Below, piece after piece: positions 9,820-18,675 of a stretch of 64,000 bases of DNA; position 1 is the first letter of the stretch; every line of letters begins with the position of its first letter. Source of the DNA: Planctomyces sp. SH-PL62 (GTDB lineage Bacteria > Planctomycetota > Planctomycetia > Isosphaerales > Isosphaeraceae); NCBI RefSeq assembly GCF_001610895.1, contig NZ_CP011273.1, positions 2,976,001 to 3,040,000 on the forward strand, given 5' to 3'. A program made the translations under genes and the position numbers. Under the pieces are notes generated by a model. It was not told the DNA's origin, searched no databases, and saw nothing but the letters and a program-made list of their open reading frames with translations.

Positions 9820-10434
9820 TCACGTCTTTTGGTCTGAATTCTTGCTGTCTTCCTGCTTCCGGTCCTCGCGCGTGAGCAACTCGACGTCATGAGCTTCGAC
9901 GGCCTCCGCGAGATGCGATCTGGCCTCGTCGTGCAGGGAAGCGTCTTCAAGCCTCGTGAGCAACCTGACGCGACCCGAGATCAAGGCGGCCGTGTTTTGG
10001 AAGGGTGCAATATCGTCGAGGATGATCAGGGCCTTCTGCCGCACCTCCCAGACGTCGTCGTGCGTGAATTCGAGGATGTCGTCGTAGTCGTCGTTGCAGT
10101 TCAGATTCATCAGGGCGTACATGAGACTGCCCCGCGAGCCTCTGGTCCTGACATCCTTCATGAGTTCCAGCAGCCGAGGTTTGGCCTCCTGGACGTGCAG
10201 TTCTCCCAGGGCGTAGGCGAGGGCGCCCATCGTGGCGAGGTCTCCCGCGGCAAACATCTGAAGCAGGCGAGGCACGGCTTCAAGGCACCCCGAGTCGGCC
10301 AGGTCTAATGCGGCCTGGCGGATGATTTTCGGATCGCCCGAATCGAGCCCCTGCACCAGCGATTCGCATCCCGCCATCCGGGGGTCTTGGCTTCCTACGT
10401 CGCGCGTGGTGGGCCGGGTCACATTAGGTGTCAT
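9820..10434 (-). CDS. HEAT-repeat protein
   Basis: A 204-residue helical-repeat protein with about four HEAT-like units, visible as IIRQAALDLADSGCLEAVPRL, GALAYALGELHVQEAKPRLLEL, a third unit around SLMYALMNLNCNDDYDDIL, and DVWEVRQKALIILDDIA. The longer open frame upstream is antisense to nothing real and lacks this pattern; the ATG at 10434 overlaps the stop of the VWA gene by four bases (ATGA). The segment looks less GC-rich than its neighbours. HEAT-repeat proteins are often scaffold or immunity proteins; the role here is unknown. Confidence 0.78.
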   Translation of the reverse strand: MTPNVTRPTTRDVGSQDPRMAGCESLVQGLDSGDPKIIRQAALDLADSGCLEAVPRLLQMFAAGDLATMGALAYALGELHVQEAKPRLLELMKDVRTRGSRGSLMYALMNLNCNDDYDDILEFTHDDVWEVRQKALIILDDIAPFQNTAALISGRVRLLTRLEDASLHDEARSHLAEAVEAHDVELLTREDRKQEDSKNSDQKT

Positions 10435-13400
10435 TTCTTGCCCCCTTGATCCTTGTCGTCGTCCTTCTCCCGCTCCTCCCAGACCTTTTTCTTGGCCTTG
10501 AGGAGCCGGCTGGTGTAGCCGGCCTCCTCGGGCTTGGGGGCCTCGGGGGCGAGGCCGGGGTCGGATGGGCTCGCGGCGGGGCGGTCGGGACGGGGGCGGT
10601 CGGCGGCGGGGCTGGAAGCGGGCGGGGCGGCGGCGCCCTCGGCGGGCGGGGGCGCTTCGGAGTCCTGGAACTGGTTGGCGAAGCGGGAGCGATCGAGCTG
10701 TTCGGCGACCTCGGCCTTGCGGCTCCTGAGCTGGTCGAGGTAGTCGGTGCGGGCCTCGGGCTCCTCGCCGCGGAGCTTCCGCCAGCCCTCGGCCAGCTTG
10801 CGGCGGACGCGGCCGACGTCGACGGCGATCCGCCGCACGGCCACGTCGCCCAGGAAGAGCAGGGCGGCGGACCAGAGCAGCACGGGCCAGAGCGGGCGGA
10901 AGGCCCGGGGGATCACCAGGCCCGGATCGCGTCGGAAGTGGTCGACGCCGTCGAGGGTGCGGGCCAGGTCGATGCGGCCGTCGGGGGCGGTCTTCCACGT
11001 CACCTCGCGGCCGTCGGTCAGGCTGGCGGCGGTCTGGAGGGTCGTCGGATTGGAGCGCAGCTCGCGGTACTCGTCGGAGTAGGGGACGGAGACGCCGCTG
11101 GAGATGACCCCCTGGGTCTTGTTCGCGCCCCGGTAGCCGAGATTCACGAAGTAGTTGCCGCGTCGGTCGGCGTTTTCGATGGTCGCCTCGTACCGGCCGG
11201 GGGCGGTCTGGCTGAGGGTGAGCGGCGCCGCCTTGAGGTCGGGGTCGACGATGTTCCCCTGGATCTGGAGGAAGTTGAGGAACTGGTCGTCCTTGTCGAG
11301 CGCGTCGACGACGACCTTGATCCGGCCTTCCTCGCGGCGGACGGTCATGGTCAACTCGCCTTGCTCGGCGGGCCGCATGGCCCAGCGGACGACCTGCGAC
11401 CAGAACGCGGCGTAGTTCTCCCAGTCGGGCCAGGCCTTGGCCCATCGGCGGCCGGCGTCGGAGGTGAACGCCACGGATCGGCCCAGGCCGTAGGTCCAGT
11501 GGGCGAGCACCGGATTGACCTGCCCGCCGGGCAGCGGCGAGAGGATCGGGGCCTCGACCAGCTCGTTCTCCTTCAGGCTCGTCAGCACCAGGCCCGTGAT
11601 CGGCGGGACGGCGTCCAGGCCCATGACGGGCTCGGTGATCGGGCTCTGGAGCCGGGGGAGCCAGGGGGCCTCCTGCTCGAAGATCAAGGGCCGCGAGATC
11701 GTCCGGGCTTCCTTCTGGTAGATCTGGGGCAGGGCCCTGGGGTTGGTGACGTTGTAGAACCGCCCCTTGGTGCGTCGGGCGATGTTCTGCATGACCGACT
11801 GCGCCCCCGGGTCGGCGCCGTGGGCGGCGGTCAGGACCGAGGTCACCGTGATCTTGCTCTGGGCGAGCCGGTTCAGCACGCCCGGCGTGGGAGGGGTGGG
11901 GTCGCCGTCGCTGATGATGACGATGTGCTTGGACATGGCGTCGCGGACGGCGTTCAGGCCGTTCATCGCCTTGACGAGCGAGGGGTCGAAGTCGGGCATG
12001 TCGCCGGGGGTCATGCGGTCGATGGCGCGGAGCATGCTCGACCGGCCGGGGCCGATCGCCCGCAGCGAGAAGAGCCAGGCCTCCTGGCCCTCCCAGTGGA
12101 GCATGCCGGCGTAATCATAGGTGGAAAGCGCGTTGATGGCCGCCTTGGCGACGACCTTCTGCCAGTAGTTCCCCTCGGGGATCTCGCTGGCGTGCATGAT
12201 CAGGACCATCGCGCCGAGGCCCTGGACCTTGAGCGCCTTGATCTGCATGTCGACCGGCAGGGCCTTCTCGACGGGCGTGTTCATCCAGCCGCCGGCGCCG
12301 AAGCTGTCGCGGCCCCCCAGCATGATCAGCCCCGCGCCCAGGTCGTGGCAGTTGGAGGCCAGGAGCTGGTGCTGGCTCTCCGTGAACGCCTCCTTGGGGA
12401 CGTTGGCGAGGATCACGCAGTCGAACGGCCGGAGCTGGGCGACGTCGGTCGGCAGCGGGTCGCCGCCGACGCCGCCGGAGCCGTCGATCCGGGGGGCGGT
12501 CAGCGTCCGGACCTCGATCTCCTTCTCGCGCAGGGCCTGCACCAGCTCGACGTGCTCGCCCGCGGTCCCCTCGATCAGGAGGACCTGGGCCTTGCCGCGG
12601 GCGTGGGTGAAGCCCTCGGCCACGTTGTTGATCGCCCGGCGGTCGCCGCCGCCGGCGTCGGGGGTGAACTCGGCGACGAACGTGTAGAAATTCGGTTCCG
12701 TGATCAACTGTTTGAGCGTGAAGACGTTGATCCCGCGCTTGAGCTCCACGCGCGTGGGCTTCTCGTTGCCGACGGCGACGCCGGTGTGGCCGTCGGCCTT
12801 CTGGAAGACCTGGAGCGAGCCGGCGGCGGGCTCGCTGGCGCGGACGACGACGTTGATGTTGACCGTCTCCCCCTTCTTCACGTCGGGGGGGATCGAAACC
12901 TTCTCGACGAGCACCTCGCGATCGTATCTGTACTCGATCGGGACCACATCCACCTGGACGCCCAGCGCTTTGGCGGCCAGGGCCTGCTCCAGCAGGGAAC
13001 CGCGGTTCTCATTGCCGTCGGAGAGGATCACCACCCGCCGCGCCGTGTCCTCCGGGAACGAGGCCAGCGCCAGCTTGAGCGCGGCGGCGACGTCCGTGTT
13101 CTCGGCGTCGATCGACGACTCGATCCCCAGCAGGTTCAGCTCGCTGGGGGCGGGGGGGACCTCGACGCGCGGGCTCGCACCGAAGACCACGACCCCCGCC
13201 AGGTCGTCCTTCCGGCGCGCCCGGGACGCCTCGGCCGCGTACTCCAGGGCGGCCTTCTCCTGCTCGCGGGGGATGCTCTGCGAGGCGTCGATCAGGAACA
13301 TGGTCGTCAGCCGGTCCGACCGCCGCACCGACTGCAGCTCGGCCAGGGCCAGGACGATCAGCGTCACGACCCCCGCGCGGAGCAGGATCGCCAGCGCCCG

Positions 13401-13520
13401 ACGGCCCCGGCCCATGCCCGACAGGCCGCCGCGGCCCATCGCGATCAGGGGGACCAGGATCAGCGGGATGAGGACCAGCCACAAGGGTCGGCCGAAGCTG
13501 ATCGAGAGGTTGCCCAGCAT
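10431..13520 (-). CDS. VWA and glutamine-amidotransferase-like membrane protein
   Basis: A 1029-residue membrane protein, first gene of the MoxR operon. Two N-terminal membrane segments (around residues 10-28 and 43-62) are followed by a VWA domain with MIDAS motif FLIDASQSI. A central class-I glutamine-amidotransferase-like region (around 330-450, VLLIEGTAGEH to LIMLGGRDSFGAGGW) follows, then a second VWA-like portion with HIVIISDGDPTPP. Near residues 890-912 is a C-terminal membrane helix, then a charged region and a Pro/Ala-rich tail. The amidotransferase catalytic Cys is not evident, so that domain is probably structural. Such proteins accompany MoxR and BatA-like proteins in planctomycetes and other phyla. 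Confidence 0.88.
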   Translation of the reverse strand: MLGNLSISFGRPLWLVLIPLILVPLIAMGRGGLSGMGRGRRALAILLRAGVVTLIVLALAELQSVRRSDRLTTMFLIDASQSIPREQEKAALEYAAEASRARRKDDLAGVVVFGASPRVEVPPAPSELNLLGIESSIDAENTDVAAALKLALASFPEDTARRVVILSDGNENRGSLLEQALAAKALGVQVDVVPIEYRYDREVLVEKVSIPPDVKKGETVNINVVVRASEPAAGSLQVFQKADGHTGVAVGNEKPTRVELKRGINVFTLKQLITEPNFYTFVAEFTPDAGGGDRRAINNVAEGFTHARGKAQVLLIEGTAGEHVELVQALREKEIEVRTLTAPRIDGSGGVGGDPLPTDVAQLRPFDCVILANVPKEAFTESQHQLLASNCHDLGAGLIMLGGRDSFGAGGWMNTPVEKALPVDMQIKALKVQGLGAMVLIMHASEIPEGNYWQKVVAKAAINALSTYDYAGMLHWEGQEAWLFSLRAIGPGRSSMLRAIDRMTPGDMPDFDPSLVKAMNGLNAVRDAMSKHIVIISDGDPTPPTPGVLNRLAQSKITVTSVLTAAHGADPGAQSVMQNIARRTKGRFYNVTNPRALPQIYQKEARTISRPLIFEQEAPWLPRLQSPITEPVMGLDAVPPITGLVLTSLKENELVEAPILSPLPGGQVNPVLAHWTYGLGRSVAFTSDAGRRWAKAWPDWENYAAFWSQVVRWAMRPAEQGELTMTVRREEGRIKVVVDALDKDDQFLNFLQIQGNIVDPDLKAAPLTLSQTAPGRYEATIENADRRGNYFVNLGYRGANKTQGVISSGVSVPYSDEYRELRSNPTTLQTAASLTDGREVTWKTAPDGRIDLARTLDGVDHFRRDPGLVIPRAFRPLWPVLLWSAALLFLGDVAVRRIAVDVGRVRRKLAEGWRKLRGEEPEARTDYLDQLRSRKAEVAEQLDRSRFANQFQDSEAPPPAEGAAAPPASSPAADRPRPDRPAASPSDPGLAPEAPKPEEAGYTSRLLKAKKKVWEEREKDDDKDQGGKK

Positions 13521-13580
13521 CCTCCGCGCGCCCTCCGTTCGAGTTTCGAGGCGCCCCGCGATCGGCGGACGCCCCGTCGT

Positions 13581-14567
13581 TCACATCCTGAACCGTTGCA
13601 CGCGATGATTGTTCGAGTCGATCACCGAGACGCCGCCGCGGGAGTCGACCGCCAGCGCCCAGGGGTTGTACAACTCGCCGGGCCCCCGGCCGGGCCGGCC
13701 CCAGGTCGCCAGCGCCCGCCCGTCGCGGGTGAACTTCTGGACGCGGCTGTTGCCGTACTCGCAGACGATCAGGGCGCCGTCGGGGGCCAGCGACAGGTCG
13801 TAAGGATAGCTCATCTGGCCGAGCCCCTCGCCCCGCGTCCCCCACGCCTTCAGGAGCTTCCCCTCGACGTCGAAGACCTGGATGCGGTGGTTGCAGCTGT
13901 CGGCCACGTAGATCCGGTCGTCCTCGTCGATCGCCAGGGCGCGGGGGCGGAGGAACTCGCCGGGCTCGTAGCCGTGCCCCCCCCACTGCCGCAGCCACTT
14001 CCCCTCGGGAGAGAAGACCTGGATGCGGTCGTTCTCGCCGTACTCCGAGATGTAGAAGTTCCCCGCCTTGTCGATCACCACGTCGGTCGGGTAACCGAAC
14101 CGGCCGGGGGTCGTCCCCTGCACGCCGTCGCCGATCTGGAACAGCAATTCGCCCTGCGCGTCGTACACCAGGACTCGGTAGAAGTGGGTGTCGGCCACGA
14201 GCAGCCGGCCGTGGCGGTCGACGGTCAGTCCGCTGGGGCCGTCGACGTTCAGGTCGGGCGTGCGCCAGCCCCGCAGGTAGTTGCCGTCGCGGTCGAAGAC
14301 CTGGATCCGGTCGGTGAGGTCGGCGAGGTAGAGGTGGTCCTCGGCGTCGAAGGCCGCGACCCGGGGCTTGTGCAGCCAGCCGGGCTTCGTGCCGTGGACG
14401 CCCCAGACCAAGTCCGGCGTCGACGTCTCGCCGCCGCCGCAGCCGGCCGCCGCGCACGCCAGCGCGACCGCCGCACAGGCCAGCCGCAGGCCCCGCCCTC
14501 GTTTCGCCCCCGCCGCACGCTCCACGCGCCCGTCCTTCCTCGTCGATCCCAGCCGTCGCCGACGCAC
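13581..14567 (-). CDS. NHL-repeat lipoprotein
   Basis: A 328-residue predicted lipoprotein forming an NHL beta-propeller. A basic N-terminus leads into a hydrophobic stretch ending ACAAAGCGGG, a plausible lipobox with Cys near residue 43. Five to six NHL units follow, each with a pattern like DRIYVADSCNHRIQVFD or NFYISEYGENDRIQVFS, ending SVIDSNNHRVQRFRM. NHL propellers are protein- or ligand-binding platforms outside the membrane. A shorter start nearer the signal peptide is possible. It lies 60 bases downstream of nothing else on its strand and just upstream of the MoxR operon, so it could be co-regulated. Confidence 0.86.
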   Translation of the reverse strand: MRRRRLGSTRKDGRVERAAGAKRGRGLRLACAAVALACAAAGCGGGETSTPDLVWGVHGTKPGWLHKPRVAAFDAEDHLYLADLTDRIQVFDRDGNYLRGWRTPDLNVDGPSGLTVDRHGRLLVADTHFYRVLVYDAQGELLFQIGDGVQGTTPGRFGYPTDVVIDKAGNFYISEYGENDRIQVFSPEGKWLRQWGGHGYEPGEFLRPRALAIDEDDRIYVADSCNHRIQVFDVEGKLLKAWGTRGEGLGQMSYPYDLSLAPDGALIVCEYGNSRVQKFTRDGRALATWGRPGRGPGELYNPWALAVDSRGGVSVIDSNNHRVQRFRM

Positions 14568-14654
14568 GCTTGCTAGAATCTAATGGCCGCGCGACCTCGG
14601 ACGCAAGTCCTAGGATTCGGCGGGGGGTGGATTCGTGGGGGGAGGATCGCGGCG

Positions 14655-14969
14655 ATGGGCGAGTGGCGTTATCTGTGTCGGGTCGACGAGGTCCCCGAAG
14701 GCCGAGGCCGGACGGTCGACGCCGCGGGCGCGCGGCTGGCGGTCGTCCGCGACGGCGAGATCGTCGCGGTCTTCTTCGACCGGTGCCCCCACGCCGGCGG
14801 CTCGCTCGGATCGGGCTGGATCGAGGAGGGCGAACTCCTCTGCCCCCTCCACCGCTGGCGCTTCCGCCTCCGCGACGGCCGCTGCACCACCATGCCGGGA
14901 TCCTCCGCGAACCTCGTCGAGAGCCGCGTGGAAGGGGGCGAGGTGTGGGGACGGATCGGGGAGGGCTGA
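14655..14969 (+). CDS. Rieske [2Fe-2S] domain protein
   Basis: A 104-residue single-domain Rieske ferredoxin-like protein. The two iron-sulfur ligand motifs are CPHAGGSL (CxH, near residue 45) and CPLHRW (CxxH, near residue 64), separated by 17 residues as in nitrite-reductase small-subunit/ferredoxin-type Rieske proteins. The ATG at 14655 has GGGGAGG about nine bases upstream and is preferred over an ATG at 14583. No partner oxygenase or reductase is adjacent; the cupin gene follows at a short distance on the same strand. Confidence 0.9.
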   Translation: MGEWRYLCRVDEVPEGRGRTVDAAGARLAVVRDGEIVAVFFDRCPHAGGSLGSGWIEEGELLCPLHRWRFRLRDGRCTTMPGSSANLVESRVEGGEVWGRIGEG

Positions 14970-15115
14970 GTCGGTTCCTGACGGCAGATCCACACGCCGG
15001 CGCGTCCGGTTAGGTTGCAGCGGTGGATTTCCGATCTGTACGCGGAACGAGAGACGGGGCTGGACTTACGGCGTTGGAGCCGGAGGCCGCTCGCTCGACG
15101 ACGGGGGGATGGGAT

Positions 15116-15583
15116 ATGGGGACGTCAAGCGAATCCGCTGCGAATCCGGTCTATTCGGTGGTCGGCGACCGTTATGTCTTCCTGACCACCGGGGAGGAGA
15201 CGGCGGGGGCGTGCTGCGTGGTCGAAGTCCGGGTGCCGCCGGGGGGCGGGCCGCCGCCGCACGTCCACCGTCGCGAGGACGAGCTGTTCTACGTCGTCGA
15301 GGGGGAGTTCGAGTTCCTGGTCGCCGGCGAGTCGGTGAGGCTTTCGGCCGGGGGGTCGCTGTTCGGCCGTCGCGAAGTGCCGCACACCTTCAAGAACGTC
15401 GGGCCGGGGCCGGGGAAGCTGATCATCGCCGTCACCCCGGCCGGGCTGGAGCGATTCTTCATGGAGGTCGGGACCCGGCTCGACGGCCCTGAGGCCGACC
15501 CGATCCCACCCACGCCCAACGACTTCGAGCGGCTGCTCCGGGCCGCCCCGGCGTACGGGCTGGAGATACCGGCCGGCGGTTGA
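15116..15583 (+). CDS. Cupin domain protein
   Basis: A 155-residue single-domain cupin. Motif 1 is PPHVHRREDELFYVVEGEFEF (near residues 48-68), supplying two His and a Glu as metal ligands; motif 2 is FGRREVPHTFKNVGPGPGKL with the last His. The family includes metal-dependent isomerases, dioxygenases and sugar- or antibiotic-modifying proteins, and sequence alone does not choose among them. The start is the ATG preceded by a G-rich Shine-Dalgarno sequence; an upstream ATG at 15023 lies outside the conserved fold. Confidence 0.88.
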   Translation: MGTSSESAANPVYSVVGDRYVFLTTGEETAGACCVVEVRVPPGGGPPPHVHRREDELFYVVEGEFEFLVAGESVRLSAGGSLFGRREVPHTFKNVGPGPGKLIIAVTPAGLERFFMEVGTRLDGPEADPIPPTPNDFERLLRAAPAYGLEIPAGG

Positions 15584-15975
15584 TCGGCCCAAAGGCAAGG
15601 CTCTGGGAACCTCTCGTGTGGACGCCAGGTCCTCCGCCCAGCTAAAATTCGGCCTCGCTCGCATCCATTCAGGGGGCGAAGGTCGCGCCCCCCACGTCGA
15701 GACACGTGGGGAGGCCTTTGGCGCTTTCCGCGGCCAGACGCTGCCATTGCGACCCGATCAGAAGGACGAACGTCGTCGATGGGACCACGCACCTGGACGT
15801 TCTGCAACGGGGCGATGCTCGCCCTGGGGGCGGGCTGCCAGCCGTCACGGCCGACGCCTCTTGATCGGACCGATCAGAACTACCCTCGATCGAAGGAATC
15901 CCACGAATCGATCACGGCCCCGGTCGGGCGCCCCGCGAGGGACCCCCGCCGGGGCCGGGACGATGGGCGGACCGG
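15584..15975. other. Intergenic region with a doubtful short lipoprotein frame
   Basis: The 392 bases between the cupin and metallophosphatase genes contain one candidate frame on the plus strand, 15779-15979. It encodes 66 residues with a short hydrophobic stretch ending ALGAGCQPS, and its stop overlaps the next ATG by four bases. The overlap is suggestive, but no Shine-Dalgarno sequence is visible and the C-terminal half is low in coding character. Nothing else was recognised here. Confidence 0.3.
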
Positions 15976-16800
15976 ATGAATCTCCCCGACGACCTCGACT
16001 ACCCGATCATCGCCGTCGGCGACCTCCACGGCCGCCTCGACCACCTGCAACGGCTCGTCGAGGCGCTCGAACGACGGGACGTGTGGCCGGACTGCGCCCT
16101 CGTCTTCCTGGGGGACTTCGTGGACCGGGGGCCCGACTCCCGGGGGACGATCGACCTCGTCCTGGAATTGCTCCGACGCCCGGCCGGGGGCTCGGCCGTC
16201 ATGGGCAATCACGACCTGGCCCTGATCCGATCCGCGAGGCTGGACGACGGCCCGCCGTCTTCGTACTGGCCCTCGCGCTATCGGGACCTCTACGACGGCG
16301 GGCCGACCTTCGAATCCTATCTGGGCCGCCCGGCGCAAAACACCGACGGCGGCTTCCAAGACGATCTCGACGCCCTTCGGCCGGCGATGCCGGACGAGCA
16401 TCGAGCGTTCCTGACCGGCCTGCGCTGGGCCGTCGAGGCGCCCGGGCACCTCTTCCTGCATTGCGGCCTCTCGCCCGAGCTGGGGGCCGGTCCCGAGGAG
16501 CAGGTCGCGGCCCTGCGAGCCAGGCGATGGGACAGGACGACGCTGAGGCCCACGCCCGACACGAACACGGATCGGTACTGGGAGGACGAATACCCCGTCT
16601 GGCTGGGGGCCGATCGGACCCTCTCGACGAGGCCGCTCCCCTATCCGGGCAAGGTGCAGGTCACCGGCCACGACCGCGTCCGCCGGCCCGAGGTCGACGC
16701 GGTGCGGATCCGGCTGGACACCAGCGGCGGCTTCGACAGGCCGACCGCCTGCCTGCTCCGGTCCCCCGACGCCGAGCCGGTGTTCATCCAGGGTCGTTGA
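15976..16800 (+). CDS. Metallophosphoesterase (PPP/ApaH-like)
   Basis: A 274-residue calcineurin-like phosphatase with the three signature motifs of the PPP family: GDLHGRLDHL (residues 14-23), FLGDFVDRGPDS (about 43-55) and VMGNHDLAL (about 75-83), plus a later HCGLSP and a GHDRV motif near residue 231. These bind two divalent metals. The pattern fits bacterial protein phosphatases and diadenosine-tetraphosphatase-like enzymes; the natural substrate is undecided. It is convergent with a transposase remnant ten bases downstream. Confidence 0.92.
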   Translation: MNLPDDLDYPIIAVGDLHGRLDHLQRLVEALERRDVWPDCALVFLGDFVDRGPDSRGTIDLVLELLRRPAGGSAVMGNHDLALIRSARLDDGPPSSYWPSRYRDLYDGGPTFESYLGRPAQNTDGGFQDDLDALRPAMPDEHRAFLTGLRWAVEAPGHLFLHCGLSPELGAGPEEQVAALRARRWDRTTLRPTPDTNTDRYWEDEYPVWLGADRTLSTRPLPYPGKVQVTGHDRVRRPEVDAVRIRLDTSGGFDRPTACLLRSPDAEPVFIQGR

Positions 16801-16809
16801 CCCGAGCCG

Positions 16810-17157
16810 TCAGGCCACGCGCCGGCGCGATCCGCGGGCGCCGAACCAGGAGAGGACCGGCGCGTCGGTCGCCATGAGCCGCCGGGCCGCCTTCTGGATC
16901 GTGGAGTGGTCGGGGACCTTGCGGAGGCCGAGGACTTCGCGGAGCTCGGACCACTCGCGGAGGAGGACCTCCAGGCCGCGGTAGTCGAGCTTGAGGAACC
17001 GCCGGACGGCCAGCATCGCGAACAACTGGTGCTGGGTGAAGTCCTTGCGGGAGAACTTGGACGAGTACGCCGGGAGCGTCTCGCCCGCGACGGTCAGGGC
17101 CGCCCGGGCCAGCGCCACGGGCGATTTGGTGGTCGGTCGTTCGATGGTGGTTGTCAT
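16810..17157 (-). pseudogene. Truncated IS4/IS5-group transposase N-terminus
   Basis: A 115-codon frame whose first ~100 residues resemble the N-terminal DNA-binding region of DDE transposases (KFSRKDFTQHQLFAMLAV, LDYRGLEVLLREW, VPDHSTIQKAARRLM). The frame then passes into an unrelated basic tail and stops at 16810. The catalytic DDE domain, normally several hundred residues more, is missing, so this is a remnant of an insertion sequence. No terminal inverted repeats or target duplications were recognised. It sits at the end of the metallophosphatase gene. Confidence 0.75.
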
Positions 17158-17272
17158 AAGAATAATACGATCCCGGAAGCCCGAAGGTTCTCCACGGATC
17201 GCAAGAAAATCGGCCGCGAAGTCGTTTCAGGTCGACGACTTGCGCGCGATCGGCGAGGGCGGGGCGCAAACG

Positions 17273-17308
17273 AAAAAGGCCCGCGCCCTCGGATGAGGGA
17301 CGCGGGCC
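17273..17308 (-). terminator. Rho-independent terminator
   Basis: GGCCCGCGCCCTC pairs with GAGGG-A-CGCGGGCC (13 bp with one bulged A) around a GGAT loop. On the minus strand the stem is followed by TTTTT. It lies directly downstream of the minus-strand gene at 17342-17878. A second small hairpin (AGGCGCC/GGCGCCT, 17324-17342) overlaps that gene's stop codon. Confidence 0.8.
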
Positions 17309-17341
17309 GTTGGGTTTGAGGCGAGGCGCCGTCGGGGCGCC

Positions 17342-17878
17342 TTATCGGGGTGCGGCTTGCGGCGAAGCCCGGCTGATCGGAGGGGGCGGCGGGCCCGCGC
17401 CGGATCGTTCGAGCTGGTCTAGCCGCGAGCCCAGGGCTTCGAGCTGGGGGAGCCAGTCGGGCCGGGGCTGGGGCTGCGGCTGCGGGCGATCCGGCGTCGG
17501 CTCCGGCCTGGGGTCGACGGGGGCGATCGGCTGGGGGGCGTTCGGGCTGATCCAGGCGGCGAGCTTCGGGAGCGTCCAGGCCCCCAGCCCGGCCCCGGCC
17601 AGGGTCATGAGGACGTAGAACGCGATCGAGGGGGGGGCCGTACTGGCCGGACGTTCCGCCGGCGTCCGGGGGCTCGGCGAGTCGGCCGGGTGCCTGATCA
17701 CGGCCAGGTCGGCGAGGTTGGTGGGCTGCGAGGGGAGCCGCCAGAACGCGGCGCCCTGGACCACCAGCACCCGGTCGACGCCCGGGATCGAATACTCTCC
17801 GGGAGGGATCTCCAGGATGTTGGGATCGGCGGCCATGGAGGTGCCTTTCGTCGGGAGAGGGGCCGCGGCGGTCGTCAC
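17342..17878 (-). CDS. Membrane protein with Pro/Gln-rich C-terminal region
   Basis: A 178-residue protein if it starts at GTG 17878, which overlaps the upstream gene's stop by four bases (GTGA), or 164 residues from the ATG at 17836 (MAADPNILEIPPGEY). The N-terminal part looks like a small soluble domain (EYSIPGVDRVLVVQGAAFWRL). A single membrane segment lies near residues 85-104, followed by a Pro/Arg/Gln-rich linker (PRPEPTPDRPQPQPQPRPDW) and a short helix. No family was recognised. Its upstream neighbour is a small coiled-coil gene; a strong terminator follows. Confidence 0.6.
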   Translation of the reverse strand: MTTAAAPLPTKGTSMAADPNILEIPPGEYSIPGVDRVLVVQGAAFWRLPSQPTNLADLAVIRHPADSPSPRTPAERPASTAPPSIAFYVLMTLAGAGLGAWTLPKLAAWISPNAPQPIAPVDPRPEPTPDRPQPQPQPRPDWLPQLEALGSRLDQLERSGAGPPPPPISRASPQAAPR

Positions 17879-18072
17879 GCCGCGAGGATCCTCAGGCGTT
17901 CGATGGCCTGATCGAACGCCGCTTCCTGGTCGGGGGACAACTCCCCCAGGCCGGCCCCGACTCCGGCGAGCTGCGCCCTGAGCGCATCGTGTTCGGCGTT
18001 GAGGCGATCGATCTTCGCCTCGACGTGCGCCGTCGCCTCGGACACCTGCTGCATCTTCTCTTCGAGCTTCAT
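17875..18072 (-). CDS. Small coiled-coil protein
   Basis: A 65-residue protein beginning MKLEEKMQQVSEATAHVEAK with regular heptad spacing of Val/Ile/Leu over residues 5-40, suggesting a coiled coil. A short C-terminal helix follows (SPDQEAAFDQAIERL). It has the look of phage-derived or accessory small genes, but no family was recognised. It overlaps the next gene by four bases, which suggests co-translation. Confidence 0.6.
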   Translation of the reverse strand: MKLEEKMQQVSEATAHVEAKIDRLNAEHDALRAQLAGVGAGLGELSPDQEAAFDQAIERLRILAA

Positions 18073-18198
18073 CGGTCCGCTCCTGGTGAACGGCCCGGCC
18101 GCGCGAACGGCGCGGCCGGCGCCCTTCCTAGAGTATGGACCGGGTTCGACGTGCGGAGAGCGAGCGAAACTTGCGCGGGCGCCCGCCCTGGGACGCGG

Positions 18199-18375
18199 TC
18201 AGGTCTCGTCGACGAAGGCGGCGTCGACCGCGTTCTGCTTGATGGATTCGATCATGGCCGCGCAATCAGTCTTGTTCTTGTAGCCCTCGCCGCTGTCGGC
18301 GAGGATCCGGCCGTTGGAAGCGACCAGGCGCCATCGGAACTCGCCGGCTATATCGCGATACAAAACGAATTTCAT
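18199..18375 (-). CDS. YegP-like DUF1508 protein
   Basis: A 58-residue protein, MKFVLYRDIAGEFRWRLVAS followed by NGRILADSGEGYKNK and a helix with DCAAMIESIKQNA. This is one complete unit of the DUF1508/YegP fold (beta-beta-beta-alpha), which many proteins carry as two tandem copies; here there is a single copy. The pattern FxWRLxAxNGxxxAxSxExYxxKxxCxxxIxxxK is conserved in full. The function of the family is unknown. The gene lies between the coiled-coil gene and the tRNA on the same strand. Confidence 0.85.
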   Translation of the reverse strand: MKFVLYRDIAGEFRWRLVASNGRILADSGEGYKNKTDCAAMIESIKQNAVDAAFVDET

Positions 18376-18532
18376 CGCCGATGCCTCCGGTGGAGAACGG
18401 GACGTGGATCGGGATCATCCCTAGCTTAGCGCGAAGGCGATCGCGCCACAACCTTCTGGGAGGCGTGAAGGCGAGCGTCGGAGGGCGGCAGATCCGCCGT
18501 TGGGCTTCGGAGGACCGAAGAAAGAGGGGGGA

Positions 18533-18605
18533 AGCCACCTCAGGGACTCGAACCCTGGACTTCAGCTTTACGAAAGCTGCGCTCTACCAACTGAGCTAAG
18601 GTGGC
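18533..18605 (-). tRNA. tRNA-Thr (anticodon CGT)
   Basis: A 73-nt cloverleaf on the minus strand. The acceptor stem GCCACCT pairs with AGGTGGC and the discriminator base is T. The D-stem is GCTC/GAGC, the anticodon stem CAGCT/AGCTG encloses the loop TTCGTAA giving anticodon CGT, and the T-arm is CAGGG-TTCGAGT-CCCTG. It decodes ACG. The terminal CCA is not encoded. Confidence 0.96.
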
Positions 18606-18675
18606 GACGGCGTACGGCGTCCGGATGGAGGCGTCGCACGCGGGAAGATCGATTATAAGAGGACGGGCCGCTCTG

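Noticed and set aside
17273-17342. Possible insertion-sequence inverted repeat beside the transposase stub
   Set aside because: The hairpins there fit a terminator with a T-run for the minus-strand gene better than IS ends.
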